Positions 42,878-52,443 are shown, counted from the stretch's first letter. The stretch: 64,000 bases of DNA from Arenibacter sp. F26102 (GCF_023015865.1 NZ_JALKBC010000010.1:124001-188000), one strand, 5' to 3'. Made by a program: numbers and translations. The notes: generated by a model not told the origin, from the sequence alone.

Positions 42878-43206
42878 ATTACAGTATAAAAATATAAATC
42901 AACAAATAGCATTCCAAGTACAAAAATTAACGTAAAATTTAATACTATCGTTATTATAGTACTTATAAGCACTATATATAACTGCAATTTTACAGTTTGG
43001 GAAGAGCTGGGACTATCGGTTAATGTATTGGTGTTGGTAGATAGTAACGTGAATTTTACCCTTCATCACTTTTGCGTGCCCGTAGATTATTGGGAGGTAT
43101 ATTTGATACATTGGGAACTGGAGCACCAAAAAAGAAAAGCAATCTAGAGTATAATTCTGGAACTCTGGATTGCTTTTAAAAACAGATTATTGTAATCTGA
43201 TCTTTT
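42878..43206. other. Intergenic region between purB and the HELGH gene
   Basis: 329 bp. It contains the purB terminator (43135-43177). The plus strand carries an open stretch without ATG (42890-43147) with hydrophobic composition, which I do not call. Nothing else is recognised; the promoter of the HELGH gene must lie at the left end, rich in CAAA motifs, without a clear match. Confidence 0.5.
43135..43177 (-). terminator. Terminator of purB
   Basis: AAAAGCAATC-t-AGAGT (43135-43150) pairs with ACTCT-g-GATTGCTTTT (43162-43177) with one mismatch, and the minus strand continues with CTTTTTT. It is 30 bp beyond the purB stop. The plus strand also ends in T residues. Confidence 0.82.
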
Positions 43207-44550
43207 TTAAATACCTGTGTAGTTACTCGGTGTTATTTGTTTCAATTCCGTTTTTATGGCATCGCTTGTTTCCAAGGTGTCGATAAAATTCGAGATGGAC
43301 TGTTGAGTAATCTTTTCATTGGTCCTGGTTAACCCTTTCAAAGCTTCATACGGATTGGGGTAGGCCTCACGTCTTAGAATGGTCTGAATGGCTTCAGCAA
43401 CTACCGCCCAATTATTCTCCAGGTCTTGTTCAAATTTTTCTTTGTTCAAGAGCAATTTATTTAGTCCTTTTAAGGTAGATTGAAAGGCTATTAGCGTATG
43501 TCCAAAAGGCACACCAACGTTTCTTAGTACCGTACTATCGGTTAAATCCCTCTGTAATCTTGAAATTGGAAGTTTGGCGGACAAATGTTCAAAAATGGCA
43601 TTGGCTATGCCCAGATTTCCTTCCGAGTTTTCAAAATCGATAGGATTTACCTTATGTGGCATTGCTGAGGATCCCACTTCCCCCGCTTTTATTTTCTGCT
43701 TAAAATAGTCCATGGAAACATAGGTCCAAAAATCCCTGTCCAAATCTATAATAATGGTATTTATTCGCTTTAGGCAATCGAATAATGCAGCCATATGGTC
43801 GTAATGCTCAATCTGGGTAGTAGGGAAGGAATGGTGTAAGCCAAGTTTTTCCTGCACAAATTTTTGTCCAAATTCTCTCCAATCAATTTGCGGATAGGCT
43901 ACTTTATGGGCATTATAATTTCCTGTTGCGCCACCAAATTTGGCAGCACTTGGAATGTCGTTAAGTAAATTGAACTGTTCCTCCAAACGCACTGTAAATA
44001 CCTCTATTTCTTTTCCCAATCGAGTCGGAGAAGCAGGTTGTCCGTGGGTCCTGGCCAACATTGGTATAGCCTCCCATTCCTTGACCAGGGCAGTTAACTT
44101 GTTCAATACCTCCAAATATTGGGGGACATAAACCTCGTTCATTGCATCTTTGATGGATAGTGGAATAGCTGTGTTGTTGATATCCTGTGAAGTAAGTCCA
44201 AAATGTATGAATTCCTTATGGGTCTCCAAGCCTAATTTGTCGAACTCTTTTTTAATAAAATACTCAACGGCCTTGACATCATGGTTGGTCACCTTTTCAA
44301 TTTCCTTTATGGCCATGGCATCCTCGGAGTCAAAATCAATATAGATTTTTCTTAAATCATTAAATTTCGAATTGTCAAAATTTGATAGTTGAGGTAGCGG
44401 AACTTCACAAAGTGCAATAAAATATTCAATCTCTACCCGTACTCTATATTTTATAAGCGCCTCCTCAGAAAAATACGAAGCAAGGGAATCTACTTTATTT
44501 CTGTACCTACCGTCAATGGGAGATATGGCGTTTAATTTGTTTAATGACAT
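43207..44550 (-). CDS. purB: Adenylosuccinate lyase
   Basis: 447 residues. The fumarase/aspartase superfamily signature GEVGSSAMPHKVNPIDFENS is present, with the catalytic flexible loop Ser. MLARTHGQPASPTRLGKEI, HFGLTSQDINNTAIPLSI and the start LNAISPIDGRYRNKVDSLAS identify the PurB of the E. coli-like branch (length about 450). It acts twice in purine synthesis, forming AICAR and AMP. It has its own -7 box and terminator. Confidence 0.96.
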   Translation of the reverse strand: MSLNKLNAISPIDGRYRNKVDSLASYFSEEALIKYRVRVEIEYFIALCEVPLPQLSNFDNSKFNDLRKIYIDFDSEDAMAIKEIEKVTNHDVKAVEYFIKKEFDKLGLETHKEFIHFGLTSQDINNTAIPLSIKDAMNEVYVPQYLEVLNKLTALVKEWEAIPMLARTHGQPASPTRLGKEIEVFTVRLEEQFNLLNDIPSAAKFGGATGNYNAHKVAYPQIDWREFGQKFVQEKLGLHHSFPTTQIEHYDHMAALFDCLKRINTIIIDLDRDFWTYVSMDYFKQKIKAGEVGSSAMPHKVNPIDFENSEGNLGIANAIFEHLSAKLPISRLQRDLTDSTVLRNVGVPFGHTLIAFQSTLKGLNKLLLNKEKFEQDLENNWAVVAEAIQTILRREAYPNPYEALKGLTRTNEKITQQSISNFIDTLETSDAIKTELKQITPSNYTGI

Positions 44551-44581
44551 TTTGTAATATTTGATTGATTTTGGAAAAGCG

Positions 44582-44589
44582 CAAAGATA
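44582..44589 (-). promoter_or_regulatory. -7 promoter element of purB
   Basis: The minus strand reads TATCTTTG followed by CG, a full match to TAnnTTTG, about 32 bp before the purB ATG. No TTTG partner is seen at the normal spacing. Confidence 0.5.
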
Positions 44590-44655
44590 GCTATAAGTTA
44601 AGGAGATTAAAAGCTAAGCGAAAGATTGTTCTGTTATTTATTTGTGAGTTGGGAT

Positions 44656-45216
44656 TCACTTTATCTTAGCAAGGGTCATCCTGGCCCTAGCCTTGTAGGC
44701 TGCACTGCCTAAGGGGTAATTCTGCTCTAAAATCATACGCAATTCTGGATGGATCCAGTCGAATTTTCTGCCCAATAACAAAAGGCTTGTCATGGAATAT
44801 GCTTTGGCGGCCACTTTGTGGTCACCAATGAGCCAATCGAAACAAGCCGATGTAATACCCTCCAAATGTTGGTCTTTAACGGTCTCGCAAGTCTTTTTGT
44901 CCTTTGATTGAAAGTAGGATTTCATTAAATACTCACATATTTTTGCGACTGGCCTCACTGCTGGGTCTAAGTGTACCTTACCAATGTTTTCGACAAAATT
45001 ATCCATATACGGAAAAAGATGCGGCAAATGCTCTTTGGCAGTAAATTCCATAATCCAACACGCTTTGCAAGAAACAGGGTCATCTACTTGAAAGGCTATT
45101 TCCATAATTGTAGGAATATTCGAAGGACTATTCAGGATAAGGCTGGACATCTCCTTCCTTTTATGACGTGAATGGTCAACGTAGTCAAGGGCGTTATAGA
45201 GTTCTGAATAAGTCAA
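44656..45216 (-). CDS. HEAT-like helical protein, unrecognised
   Basis: 186 residues, all-helical composition, no signal. Segments such as EIAFQVDDPVSCKACWIMEF, VAKICEYLMKSYFQSKDKKT and AAKAYSMTSLLLLGRKFDWI have the look of ARM/HEAT repeats. It lies between the sirtuin gene (43 bp upstream) and purB, all on the minus strand. Homologues next to purB are sometimes labelled adenylosuccinate lyase by proximity; the sequence gives no support for that. Confidence 0.68.
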   Translation of the reverse strand: MTYSELYNALDYVDHSRHKRKEMSSLILNSPSNIPTIMEIAFQVDDPVSCKACWIMEFTAKEHLPHLFPYMDNFVENIGKVHLDPAVRPVAKICEYLMKSYFQSKDKKTCETVKDQHLEGITSACFDWLIGDHKVAAKAYSMTSLLLLGRKFDWIHPELRMILEQNYPLGSAAYKARARMTLAKIK

Positions 45217-45259
45217 AATACATTTAATTATAATGGTATAACGGCTAATTTCTAAGGTC

Positions 45260-45952
45260 TTAGTCTTTCTTTGTAATTAGGTCCGAAACCAATAAAGGCA
45301 CCCCTTTAGCCGCGCTGGCTTTTATTATGGTTAGCCCGTTGAAATCGGTCTGGTTTATATTGGGTTTTGGGTCTATAAAAAATATGGGGGTATTTCTTGG
45401 TACGTAATGTATTAAACTGGCCGCTGGATAAACCTGCATGGAGGTGCCTATAATGATTAAAATATTGGCTGTTTGGGCAATATTGGCTGCTTTTTCCAAC
45501 AATGGTACCTCTTCGCCAAACCAAACAATATGAGGGCGCAATTGTTTCCCATCTTCCGAAAGGTCACCAATTTTAATATCGGTTTTCCAATCAATTATCT
45601 TATTGGGGTTATGGCTACACCTTGCCTTTAATAACTCTCCGTGTAAATGAATTACCTTGGAGCTGCCCGCACGTTCATGTAAATCATCTACATTTTGGGT
45701 AATGATACTAACATCAAAATGCTCTTCCAAGCGCGCTAACGCTTTATGTGCCTCATTTGGGGATACATTAAATAACTGTCTTCTTCTCTCGTTGTAAAAA
45801 TTGAGTACCAATTCTGGATTTTTTTGAAACCCTTGCGGAGTGGCCACCTCCATAACATCATGACCTTCCCATAGTCCATCCGCATCCCTAAAGGTATTTA
45901 TTCCGCTGTCGGCACTTACCCCTGCACCTGTTAAAACTATTATTTTTTTCAT
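45260..45952 (-). CDS. cobB: Sir2-family NAD-dependent protein deacylase
   Basis: 230 residues from the ATG at 45950-45952, which starts the Rossmann motif MKKIIVLTGAGVSADSGINT; the longer frame to 46258 adds unrelated sequence. FRDADGLWEG, TQNVDDLHERAG with the catalytic HLHGELL, IVWFGEEVP and IIIGTSMQVYPAASL follow in order. The FYNERRRQL segment carries the Y-x-x-R pair of class III sirtuins (desuccinylase/demalonylase type). Only one Cys (in ARCSH) is present, so the four-Cys zinc site is missing. Confidence 0.92.
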   Translation of the reverse strand: MKKIIVLTGAGVSADSGINTFRDADGLWEGHDVMEVATPQGFQKNPELVLNFYNERRRQLFNVSPNEAHKALARLEEHFDVSIITQNVDDLHERAGSSKVIHLHGELLKARCSHNPNKIIDWKTDIKIGDLSEDGKQLRPHIVWFGEEVPLLEKAANIAQTANILIIIGTSMQVYPAASLIHYVPRNTPIFFIDPKPNINQTDFNGLTIIKASAAKGVPLLVSDLITKKD

Positions 45953-46012
45953 TTTTGATGAATAAGCAATTTTTGTAAAATTAAACGATTTCTTTTTTAA
46001 TATCTTAGGATT

Positions 46013-46669
46013 ATGGTTGATCTTAAGTTGTTGGAATATCTTGAAGGATTTATTACCCCGAAGCGTAAATCCCGTTTTTTGGATATTTTGGAAGAACGTA
46101 CAAATTACATTACCGTAGCTATAGAGGATGTCTACCAAATGCACAACACGAGTGCCGTGGTAAGAAGCTGCGATGTTTTTGGGGTACAACAAGCCCATCT
46201 TATAGAAAGTAGGCATGGCAAGAGATTGGACAAGGAAATAGCCATGGGGGCACAGCAATGGGTTGATATTAGTAGGTATAATAATACAACAGATTGTATT
46301 GAAAATTTAAGAGATCGCGGATATAAAATTGTAGCTACAACTCCGCATGGATCAAACAGTTCCCTAAATAATTTTGAATTTACCGCTAAGACTGCACTAT
46401 TTTTTGGCACGGAAAGGGATGGATTGAGTAGGGAAGTATTGGAGCGCGCAGATTCTTTTCTTAAAATACCAATGGTAGGCTTTACGGAAAGTTTAAATAT
46501 ATCAGTTTCTGCGGCTATTATCTTGCATGCCTTGACCAATAAATTAAGGAGAACCGAAATTGTTTGGAGGTTAACGGAAGAAGAGAAACTGGAAAAAAGA
46601 TTGGATTGGACCAAAAAATCAGTGCGAAGTTTAAATGATGTTTTGGCCAGATTTCACGGAACAAAATGA
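46013..46669 (+). CDS. trmH: SpoU-family tRNA/rRNA 2'-O-methyltransferase, TrmH-like
   Basis: 218 residues. N-terminal EYLEGFITPKRKSRFLDILE and AIEDVYQMHNTSAVVRSCDV, then the SPOUT knot motifs FFGTERDGLSREVLERAD and IPMVGFTESLNISVSAAIIL (motif 3 with SLNxSxA). A basic tail (ETxx helix, LDWTKKSVRSL) is as in TrmH, which methylates Gm18 of tRNA. Cytoplasmic. It is divergent from the sirtuin gene across 60 bp. Confidence 0.88.
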   Translation: MVDLKLLEYLEGFITPKRKSRFLDILEERTNYITVAIEDVYQMHNTSAVVRSCDVFGVQQAHLIESRHGKRLDKEIAMGAQQWVDISRYNNTTDCIENLRDRGYKIVATTPHGSNSSLNNFEFTAKTALFFGTERDGLSREVLERADSFLKIPMVGFTESLNISVSAAIILHALTNKLRRTEIVWRLTEEEKLEKRLDWTKKSVRSLNDVLARFHGTK

Positions 46670-46710
46670 TTTTTTCATTATATTTAGAGTAAACCAACAC
46701 ATAAAATTTA

Positions 46711-47238
46711 ATGACAACTTTACTCTATATTGTACTGGGGCTTATTGTTTTAATTGCCATACTTGCCCTCTTGGCGCCAAAGAATTATGATGTTTCACGC
46801 TCTATTGAAATAAATCGGCCAAAGGCAGATGTCTTTGAATATATTAAGTATTTGAAAAAACAACAAGAGTGGTCTCCATGGGCAAAAAAGGACCCCATGA
46901 TGAATAAAAAGTTTACAGGTGTAGATGGAGAGGTAGGGGCTATAAGTTATTGGAACGGAAACAAGGACGTAGGTGAAGGTGAACAGGAAATTACTAAAAT
47001 AGTCGACGGTGAAAGGGTGGAAGGGGAGCTTCGATTTCTTAAACCTTTTAAATCTACCTCGGATTCCTATTTGGATGTTGCCGAATCCGGCAAGGGAAAA
47101 ACAAAAGTAACCTGGGGTTTTAAGGGGAACAATAAATTTCCAATGTCAATAATGATGCTGTTTATGAGTATGGATAAGGCCGTTGGAAAGGATTTTGAAG
47201 AAGGGCTACAAAGTCTGAAATCTATATTGGAGAAATAA
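46711..47238 (+). CDS. SRPBCC family protein with N-terminal membrane segment
   Basis: 175 residues. One hydrophobic N-terminal segment (LLYIVLGLIVLIAILALLA) is followed by a START/polyketide cyclase-like domain: YDVSRSIEINRPKADVFEYI, EWSPWAKKDPMMNKKFTGVD, GKTKVTWGFKGNNKFPMSIM. The family binds hydrophobic ligands; no function is proven. Two genes, this and the VOC protein 7 bp downstream, appear cotranscribed behind trmH. Confidence 0.85.
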   Translation: MTTLLYIVLGLIVLIAILALLAPKNYDVSRSIEINRPKADVFEYIKYLKKQQEWSPWAKKDPMMNKKFTGVDGEVGAISYWNGNKDVGEGEQEITKIVDGERVEGELRFLKPFKSTSDSYLDVAESGKGKTKVTWGFKGNNKFPMSIMMLFMSMDKAVGKDFEEGLQSLKSILEK

Positions 47239-47245
47239 ATAGGTT

Positions 47246-47623
47246 ATGGAAAGCAATATGGTTGGTTGGTTCGAGATTCCGGTTAACGATATGGAGCGGG
47301 CCAAAAAGTTCTATGAATCAGTTTTTAAGATTTCTATTTCCATCCACGAATTGGATGGACTTGTTATGGGCTGGTTTCCCTCAGCATCCGGTAAAACTGG
47401 CGCTATGGGGTCCTTAGTGCAGCATAGCATGTATATTCCTAGTGATACCATGGGCCCAATACTATATTTTTCATGTAAAGATCTTTCCCACGAGCTGGGT
47501 AGGGTAGAAAATTCAGGGGGAACAATTATTCAGGCAAAAAAACAAATAGGTGAAGGTCATGGGTTTATGGCCTTAATAAAAGATACGGAAGGCAATAGGA
47601 TAGCGCTGCATTCACAAAATTAA
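47246..47623 (+). CDS. VOC family protein (glyoxalase/bleomycin resistance fold)
   Basis: 125 residues. VGWFEIPVNDMERAKKFYES at the start and GHGFMALIKDTEGNRIALHS at the end are the paired beta-alpha-beta-beta-beta modules of the vicinal oxygen chelate fold, with the usual metal-ligand Glu region near the end. Substrate unknown. Confidence 0.85.
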   Translation: MESNMVGWFEIPVNDMERAKKFYESVFKISISIHELDGLVMGWFPSASGKTGAMGSLVQHSMYIPSDTMGPILYFSCKDLSHELGRVENSGGTIIQAKKQIGEGHGFMALIKDTEGNRIALHSQN

Positions 47624-47945
47624 CAACTAGATATAGAAAATACTTGCTTCGGCCCTAGCTCCAAATCGCCTTGATTTTTTTCTGTCCTGTTTCGGAAATG
47701 TCGTGCTCGGTCCATTCAATAAAAGAGGTTTCCAACCAGAAGGAACCCAAAACCAGAAAACCTAACGGAGCCTAAAAACAATTTTAGGACAAATTGCCTT
47801 CTATTTAAATTCAAATGTAATTATTACGAAGCACCAAAAAGGAAGTGCACGAAATTAGGGAACATATTTAGAAATTATATTGTAAAAAGGTTAAAATGAC
47901 TGGTGTAGGAGCAAAAGAAATTAGTTTAGGCTATTGTAGTAAATC
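47624..47945. other. 322-bp convergent intergenic region, no gene seen
   Basis: Lies between the VOC gene and the end of the GH13 gene, so both transcripts end here. No terminator hairpin with U-tract, no RNA gene and no protein-like frame was found. The central part (47660-47780) is less AT-rich than the rest. Confidence 0.5.
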
Positions 47946-49640
47946 CTAGTTGATGACCAATTCCAATAATGCGATGTCAAAGTCATTATCCAGTACCGCT
48001 TTACCGTTGGCTACGGTGATGTAGGTTTCTGAAAAAGCATCAAAGAGTTTGGTACCATCTCCAAAATAGTCTTTCACCCAAAGGGACTTTTTACCTTTTG
48101 GCAACTCAAGTCCAACTACCACTTTATCCTTGAAATCGCCCTTAACATAGGTTCTCCCAAAAACATATGGCTGCTTGGAAAGCCTTTGATGAATGCCAGC
48201 CCCAATTGCGGGATGATCGTTTCTGAATTTTCCAAGTTTTTGCCAATAGGCCAGTACTTTTTTGTTAAGGGAAATACTGTCCAAATCCTTCCAATTCATA
48301 AAAGATCTAAGGGTAGCATCTCCCTGGGTCCCTTCAATGGTCAAACTTCTGTTGGTTTCATCCCCATAATAGATTTGAGAGGCTCCAGGAGTCAATAATA
48401 GTATATTCGCCGATCTATATGGATTTAGCCTTTCCTTGTCATAAGGATTAGCATCATCGTGGGAGGTAAGATAGTTGACAACACTTTTGCCATCCAATTT
48501 GGTGTGTAACAAATGACTATATTTATTAAATATGGTTTCATAATCCTTTTTGGCATCATCCTTTAATTCGAAATTTATCAGACTGTGGAACCCATAATCG
48601 AAATAATCTACTTTTTTGTCTCCAAAATCATATTCCCGACCGCCTGATAAGCCATAACCATATACCTCCCCGACCATATAAAAAGGGTTGTCGTCCAATA
48701 CATCCTCAGGATGTTTCTTTTTCCAAGTATTAAAGGCGTAGGAGGCTTCACTGTATAATTCTTTCCAGGACTTTTCGTCCACATGTTTCGCAGTATCTAC
48801 CCTAAAGCCGTCTATTCCAAGGTCATTTACATAGTCTGTGAGCCATTTAATAATATAAAAACGAGGAGCCCTGGGGTATTTTGTACGATTAAAAAAAAAC
48901 TGCAATTCGTCCAGTTCGTTACTTAAGCGCCCCTCTTCCTTCCATTTGGCCAAAAGAGCATCGGGAAGTTCAATGGCATTGTCCGATTCCGTAATAATAT
49001 CTGGTAGGTTCTTGACCAATGTGCAATTGGTTGTTGTTTCGTAATTGGTATATTCACAAACAGGTCCCGTACGCACCCATTCTTTTGGCCATACTGGGTC
49101 CATGTCCGTAACTGGCCCCGTATGGTTAAGCACAATATCCATTAATATTCTGATTCCCTTTTCATGTGCGGTCCTGACCAAGATTTCCAAATCTTTTTTA
49201 GTTCCGAAATTGGGGTCCAGGGCAGTCCAATCCTTTGTCCAATAGCCATGATAGCCGTAAGTGCTTCCTGTTCCTTCGTCCACATTGTCATAGATCTGCT
49301 CCACGACTGGAGTAAACCAAATGGCATTGACGCCCAGATCTGTAAAATATCCTTGGTTTATTTTTTTAGTAATTCCTTGTATATCACCCCCCATAAATCC
49401 CCTGAGCAAGGCAGTTTCCTTAGTTCGGTTCAGAGTAATGTCATTTAGGGTATCACCGTTATAAAAACGATCGGTAAGCAGAAAATATATATTGGCCGCA
49501 TCCCAGTCAAAAGGTGGTTCAAAATGCGGTTTTTTGGAAAGTACAATAGGGGTTTCGCTTTCTTTTACAACTTCATTTTTGTTTTTTTTGCAGGATAAAA
49601 TGATCGACAGAAATACGACAATTAGCAGTCCCCTTTTCAT
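47946..49640 (-). CDS. Alpha-amylase family (GH13) lipoprotein
   Basis: 564 residues from ATG 49638-49640, giving a lipoprotein signal (MKRGLLIVVFLSIILSC, Cys17); an ATG 9 bp upstream is also possible. GH13 regions are clear: DIVLNHTGPVTDMDPVWPKE, nucleophile region GIDGFRVDTAKHVDEKSW, acid/base region YMVGEVYGYG and NYLTSHDDANPYDKERLNP. The catalytic Asp, Glu and Asp are therefore present. It hydrolyses alpha-glucans outside the cytoplasm, probably at the cell surface or in the periplasm. No SusC/SusD pair is nearby, so it is not in a standard glycan locus. Confidence 0.9.
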   Translation of the reverse strand: MKRGLLIVVFLSIILSCKKNKNEVVKESETPIVLSKKPHFEPPFDWDAANIYFLLTDRFYNGDTLNDITLNRTKETALLRGFMGGDIQGITKKINQGYFTDLGVNAIWFTPVVEQIYDNVDEGTGSTYGYHGYWTKDWTALDPNFGTKKDLEILVRTAHEKGIRILMDIVLNHTGPVTDMDPVWPKEWVRTGPVCEYTNYETTTNCTLVKNLPDIITESDNAIELPDALLAKWKEEGRLSNELDELQFFFNRTKYPRAPRFYIIKWLTDYVNDLGIDGFRVDTAKHVDEKSWKELYSEASYAFNTWKKKHPEDVLDDNPFYMVGEVYGYGLSGGREYDFGDKKVDYFDYGFHSLINFELKDDAKKDYETIFNKYSHLLHTKLDGKSVVNYLTSHDDANPYDKERLNPYRSANILLLTPGASQIYYGDETNRSLTIEGTQGDATLRSFMNWKDLDSISLNKKVLAYWQKLGKFRNDHPAIGAGIHQRLSKQPYVFGRTYVKGDFKDKVVVGLELPKGKKSLWVKDYFGDGTKLFDAFSETYITVANGKAVLDNDFDIALLELVIN

Positions 49641-49783
49641 TAACGTCATTTTTGTTTAAAGCTATAAAATGATGACGGGAAAATAAAATATATTTTAACC
49701 TAAACCTCGGTCAGCGAACATTTTAAAATATTAAGTTGGGTTGATGAAGAGGAGGCCAACCCTACGGAAGTAACCACTGAGGG

Positions 49784-50563
49784 TCATCTTTTCCTATTCA
49801 GAACTTTATATTCTTCGTAACAACTGCTAATAGCATCCAGGATTTGAAGGTCATTGGCCGTAGTTATAAAGGATCTGGAATAATTGCAATTATTAAGAAT
49901 GTCCTCAATATCTACTTTTTCCAATTGAAGTAACTCCATTAAGGTCTCCCTGTCAAATTTTGAGGCTAAGAGATCTCTAATTCTATCGTCCTCCTTCATC
50001 TGTCTCAGCTTGCGCATTTGATTGGGTTTTTTGCCGAACAAATTTCGAAGCAAATCCGCGGGATTTAGTATGGCTCCCAGAACTTTGGTGACTGCACTTG
50101 GATTTTTATTGCCGCCTTCATAACCAACAGATAGTCCAGAAATGCTATATTGAAATGCATTGTTGAGGGGTAAGTTCTTTACATCAATTTCCAAATAGCC
50201 AGTTAGGGAGTAGGGTCTAACAATGACCTCTTCCAAAGCGTAGGCCAATTCAGTTAAGGATATTTTTGTTCCCTTAAATTTGAACATATCATTGGTAACT
50301 CTAACTTTTTGGGATTTAAAACCTAAAAAGGAAAAGTAAAGTGTGTCGTTAACTTTCGCAGGAATATCGAACTCTCCCTTTTCATTGGAAATTGTTCCTA
50401 CTACCTGATTCAGGTTTACCACATGCACACTTTCCATAGGCTGGTCGGTTTGGGCATTGAGAATTACTGCTTTTAATTGCTTTACCTCGTCTTCATTTTT
50501 GTCCACTTGTGAATATCCAAAAGAGATAAATAAGATGGATATTGCCAATAAATAATTTTTCAT
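49784..50563 (-). CDS. Exported protein with carboxypeptidase-like regulatory domain
   Basis: 259 residues with a signal peptide (YLLAISILFISFGYSQ). Residues about 30-110 form a CarboxypepD_reg-like beta sandwich: LKAVILNAQTDQPMESVHVV, VGTISNEKGEFDIPA and DTLYFSFLGFKSQKVRVTND. The C-terminal half is helical and charged, with no recognised motif. Such domains are common as N-terminal parts of TonB receptors in Bacteroidota; here it stands alone. Role unknown. Confidence 0.82.
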   Translation of the reverse strand: MKNYLLAISILFISFGYSQVDKNEDEVKQLKAVILNAQTDQPMESVHVVNLNQVVGTISNEKGEFDIPAKVNDTLYFSFLGFKSQKVRVTNDMFKFKGTKISLTELAYALEEVIVRPYSLTGYLEIDVKNLPLNNAFQYSISGLSVGYEGGNKNPSAVTKVLGAILNPADLLRNLFGKKPNQMRKLRQMKEDDRIRDLLASKFDRETLMELLQLEKVDIEDILNNCNYSRSFITTANDLQILDAISSCYEEYKVLNRKR

Positions 50564-50599
50564 TAAATAATTTCGATGATTATAATTGGTAAACTAACT

Positions 50600-50627
50600 A
50601 AAAAAATACGCCGAAGCGTATTTTTTT
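50600..50627 (-). terminator. Terminator of the DeaD-like helicase gene
   Basis: AAAAAATACGC (50601-50611) pairs with GCGTATTTTTT (50616-50626). On the minus strand the loop is the stable tetraloop TTCG, followed by T residues. It lies 14 bp beyond the helicase stop. Confidence 0.85.
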
Positions 50628-50640
50628 AATATAGAATTAA

Positions 50641-52443
50641 CTAATAGGAATCACTTTTTCGTTTAGTCCTTCTTTTTCCAGAACTACTGGAAGAGCCTCC
50701 TTTAGAGTCACTTCTATCCCGTCTTCTTCCTTTGTTTCTGTCATTGTCTCTGGAATAACTTCCACCGCCACTACGGCTTCTGTCGCGCCTTCCTCGGCCA
50801 CCTCCGCCGCCTCCGCCGCCCGGATTTTTGGATACTTCTACGTTGACAAACCTTCCGTCAACCTTAAATTCGGTAAAAGTCTTTAAAATTGCTTCTGTAG
50901 CGGATGCGTCTGTATTAAAGAAAGAAAAGCTTTCCTTTACATCTACTTTAAAGACATCGTCCTTACCTAGATTAACCGTATCCCGTAAGAAATCCTTCAA
51001 AGTCATCCAATCATAACCATCTTTTTCACCAACATTGATGAAATATCTAACATTGCCATCTGCTGGGGTTCGGCTATCATCGTCTCTTGATCTTCCTCTA
51101 TCACCGCGTTCTCCTGATTCTGAAGAGCTTAGGTCTTTGGTTTTGTTGTAATAATTAAAGAATCGGGTAAATTCTACCGAGATTATTTTTTTGATAAGTT
51201 CTTCGCGATCTATACCTTGAAGTACATCATTAATGGCAGGTAAGTAGTTGTCTACCTCCTCGTTAATTTTTGTATCCTTAATTTTATTAGCCAAATGGTA
51301 AAGCTGTATTTCACAGATTTCCATTCCGGTAGGAATTTTCTTGGAAATAAAAGCTTGTTGAATTTTATTTTCGATGGCCTTAATTTTCCTTAGTTCACTT
51401 TTAGTAACGATCACCATGGAAATTCCGGATTTCCCAGCTCTTCCTGTACGTCCACTTCGGTGGGTATAGGTTTCTATTTCATCAGGTAATTGATAATTGA
51501 TTACATGCGTTATATCATCAACATCAATACCACGGGCTGCTACATCGGTTGCAACCAACATCTGTATTTGTTTCTTGCGGAAAGAATTCATAACCAAATC
51601 TCTTTGGTTCTGACTTAAATCCCCGTGAAGTGCACCGGCGTTGTATCCGTCTTCTATCAATTTTTCAGCCACCTTTTGGGTGTCTCTTTTTGTTCTACAG
51701 AAAATAACAGAGAATATGTCAGGATTGGTATCTGCCAGTCTTTTCAGGGCAGGGTAACGATCTCGGCCACCAACCACATAGTATTCGTGTTGTACCGTAC
51801 TTGCGCCTGAATTTTTTGTTCCTACTGTAATTTCTTGAGGACTGTGCATAAATTTCTTGGCAATCACTGAAACCTCTCTGGGCATGGTAGCAGAAAACAA
51901 CCAAGTTGACTTTTCTTTTGGAGTGTTGGAAAGAATATCCTTAATATCCTCCATAAAGCCCATATTCAGCATTTCATCGGCCTCATCAAGGATACAGTAA
52001 TCAATTTTGGAGATATCCACCAAGCCACGACCAATCATGTCTTTCATTCTACCTGGAGTAGCCACAACTATTTGGGCACCCCTTTTTATTTGTCTGGCCT
52101 GATCGGTAATACTGGCGCCACCATAGATTGCAACAACATTAACTCCTTTTTCATACTTGGAATATAGTGTAAGTTCATTGGTGATTTGCAAGCAAAGTTC
52201 CCTGGTAGGAGATAGGATCAACCCTTGGGTGGTCCTGCTTTCGCTATCAATTTTTTGAATAAGTGGAAATCCAAAGGCTGCGGTTTTACCTGTACCTGTT
52301 TGGGCCAAAGCCACTAAATCGGTTTCGCTTTCCAATAAGATAGGAATAGCTTTTTCTTGTACTTCTGAAGGCGATTCAAATCCTAAATCAGAAATAGCAT
52401 TTAATAGGGACTGTTTAAGCCCTAATGCTTCAAATTTTGTCAT
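50641..52443 (-). CDS. DEAD-box RNA helicase, DeaD/CsdA-like
   Basis: 600 residues. Helicase core: FEALGLKQSLLNAISDLGFE, AQTGTGKTAAFGFP, PTRELCLQ, TPGRMKDMI, ILDEADEMLNMGF, SAT and HRSGRTGRAGKSG. Residues about 470-550 form a DbpA-like RNA-binding domain (VRYFINVGEKDGYDWMTLKD, FTEFKVDGRFVNVEVSKN). The tail is rich in Gly, Arg, Ser and Asp (RGRRDRSRSGGGSYSRDN), an RG/RS-rich disordered segment. It likely acts in ribosome assembly and cold adaptation. A terminator follows. Confidence 0.94.
   Translation of the reverse strand: MTKFEALGLKQSLLNAISDLGFESPSEVQEKAIPILLESETDLVALAQTGTGKTAAFGFPLIQKIDSESRTTQGLILSPTRELCLQITNELTLYSKYEKGVNVVAIYGGASITDQARQIKRGAQIVVATPGRMKDMIGRGLVDISKIDYCILDEADEMLNMGFMEDIKDILSNTPKEKSTWLFSATMPREVSVIAKKFMHSPQEITVGTKNSGASTVQHEYYVVGGRDRYPALKRLADTNPDIFSVIFCRTKRDTQKVAEKLIEDGYNAGALHGDLSQNQRDLVMNSFRKKQIQMLVATDVAARGIDVDDITHVINYQLPDEIETYTHRSGRTGRAGKSGISMVIVTKSELRKIKAIENKIQQAFISKKIPTGMEICEIQLYHLANKIKDTKINEEVDNYLPAINDVLQGIDREELIKKIISVEFTRFFNYYNKTKDLSSSESGERGDRGRSRDDDSRTPADGNVRYFINVGEKDGYDWMTLKDFLRDTVNLGKDDVFKVDVKESFSFFNTDASATEAILKTFTEFKVDGRFVNVEVSKNPGGGGGGGGRGRRDRSRSGGGSYSRDNDRNKGRRRDRSDSKGGSSSSSGKRRTKRKSDSY

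Noticed and set aside
42890-43147. 86-codon open stretch on the plus strand with hydrophobic segment
   Set aside because: No ATG, and its end runs into the purB terminator hairpin. It was left as intergenic, though it is longer than expected by chance.
49736-49762. GGGTTG/CAACCC dyad between the GH13 gene and the regulatory-domain gene as a terminator
   Set aside because: Six-bp stem with a long loop and no clear U-tract; too weak to call.
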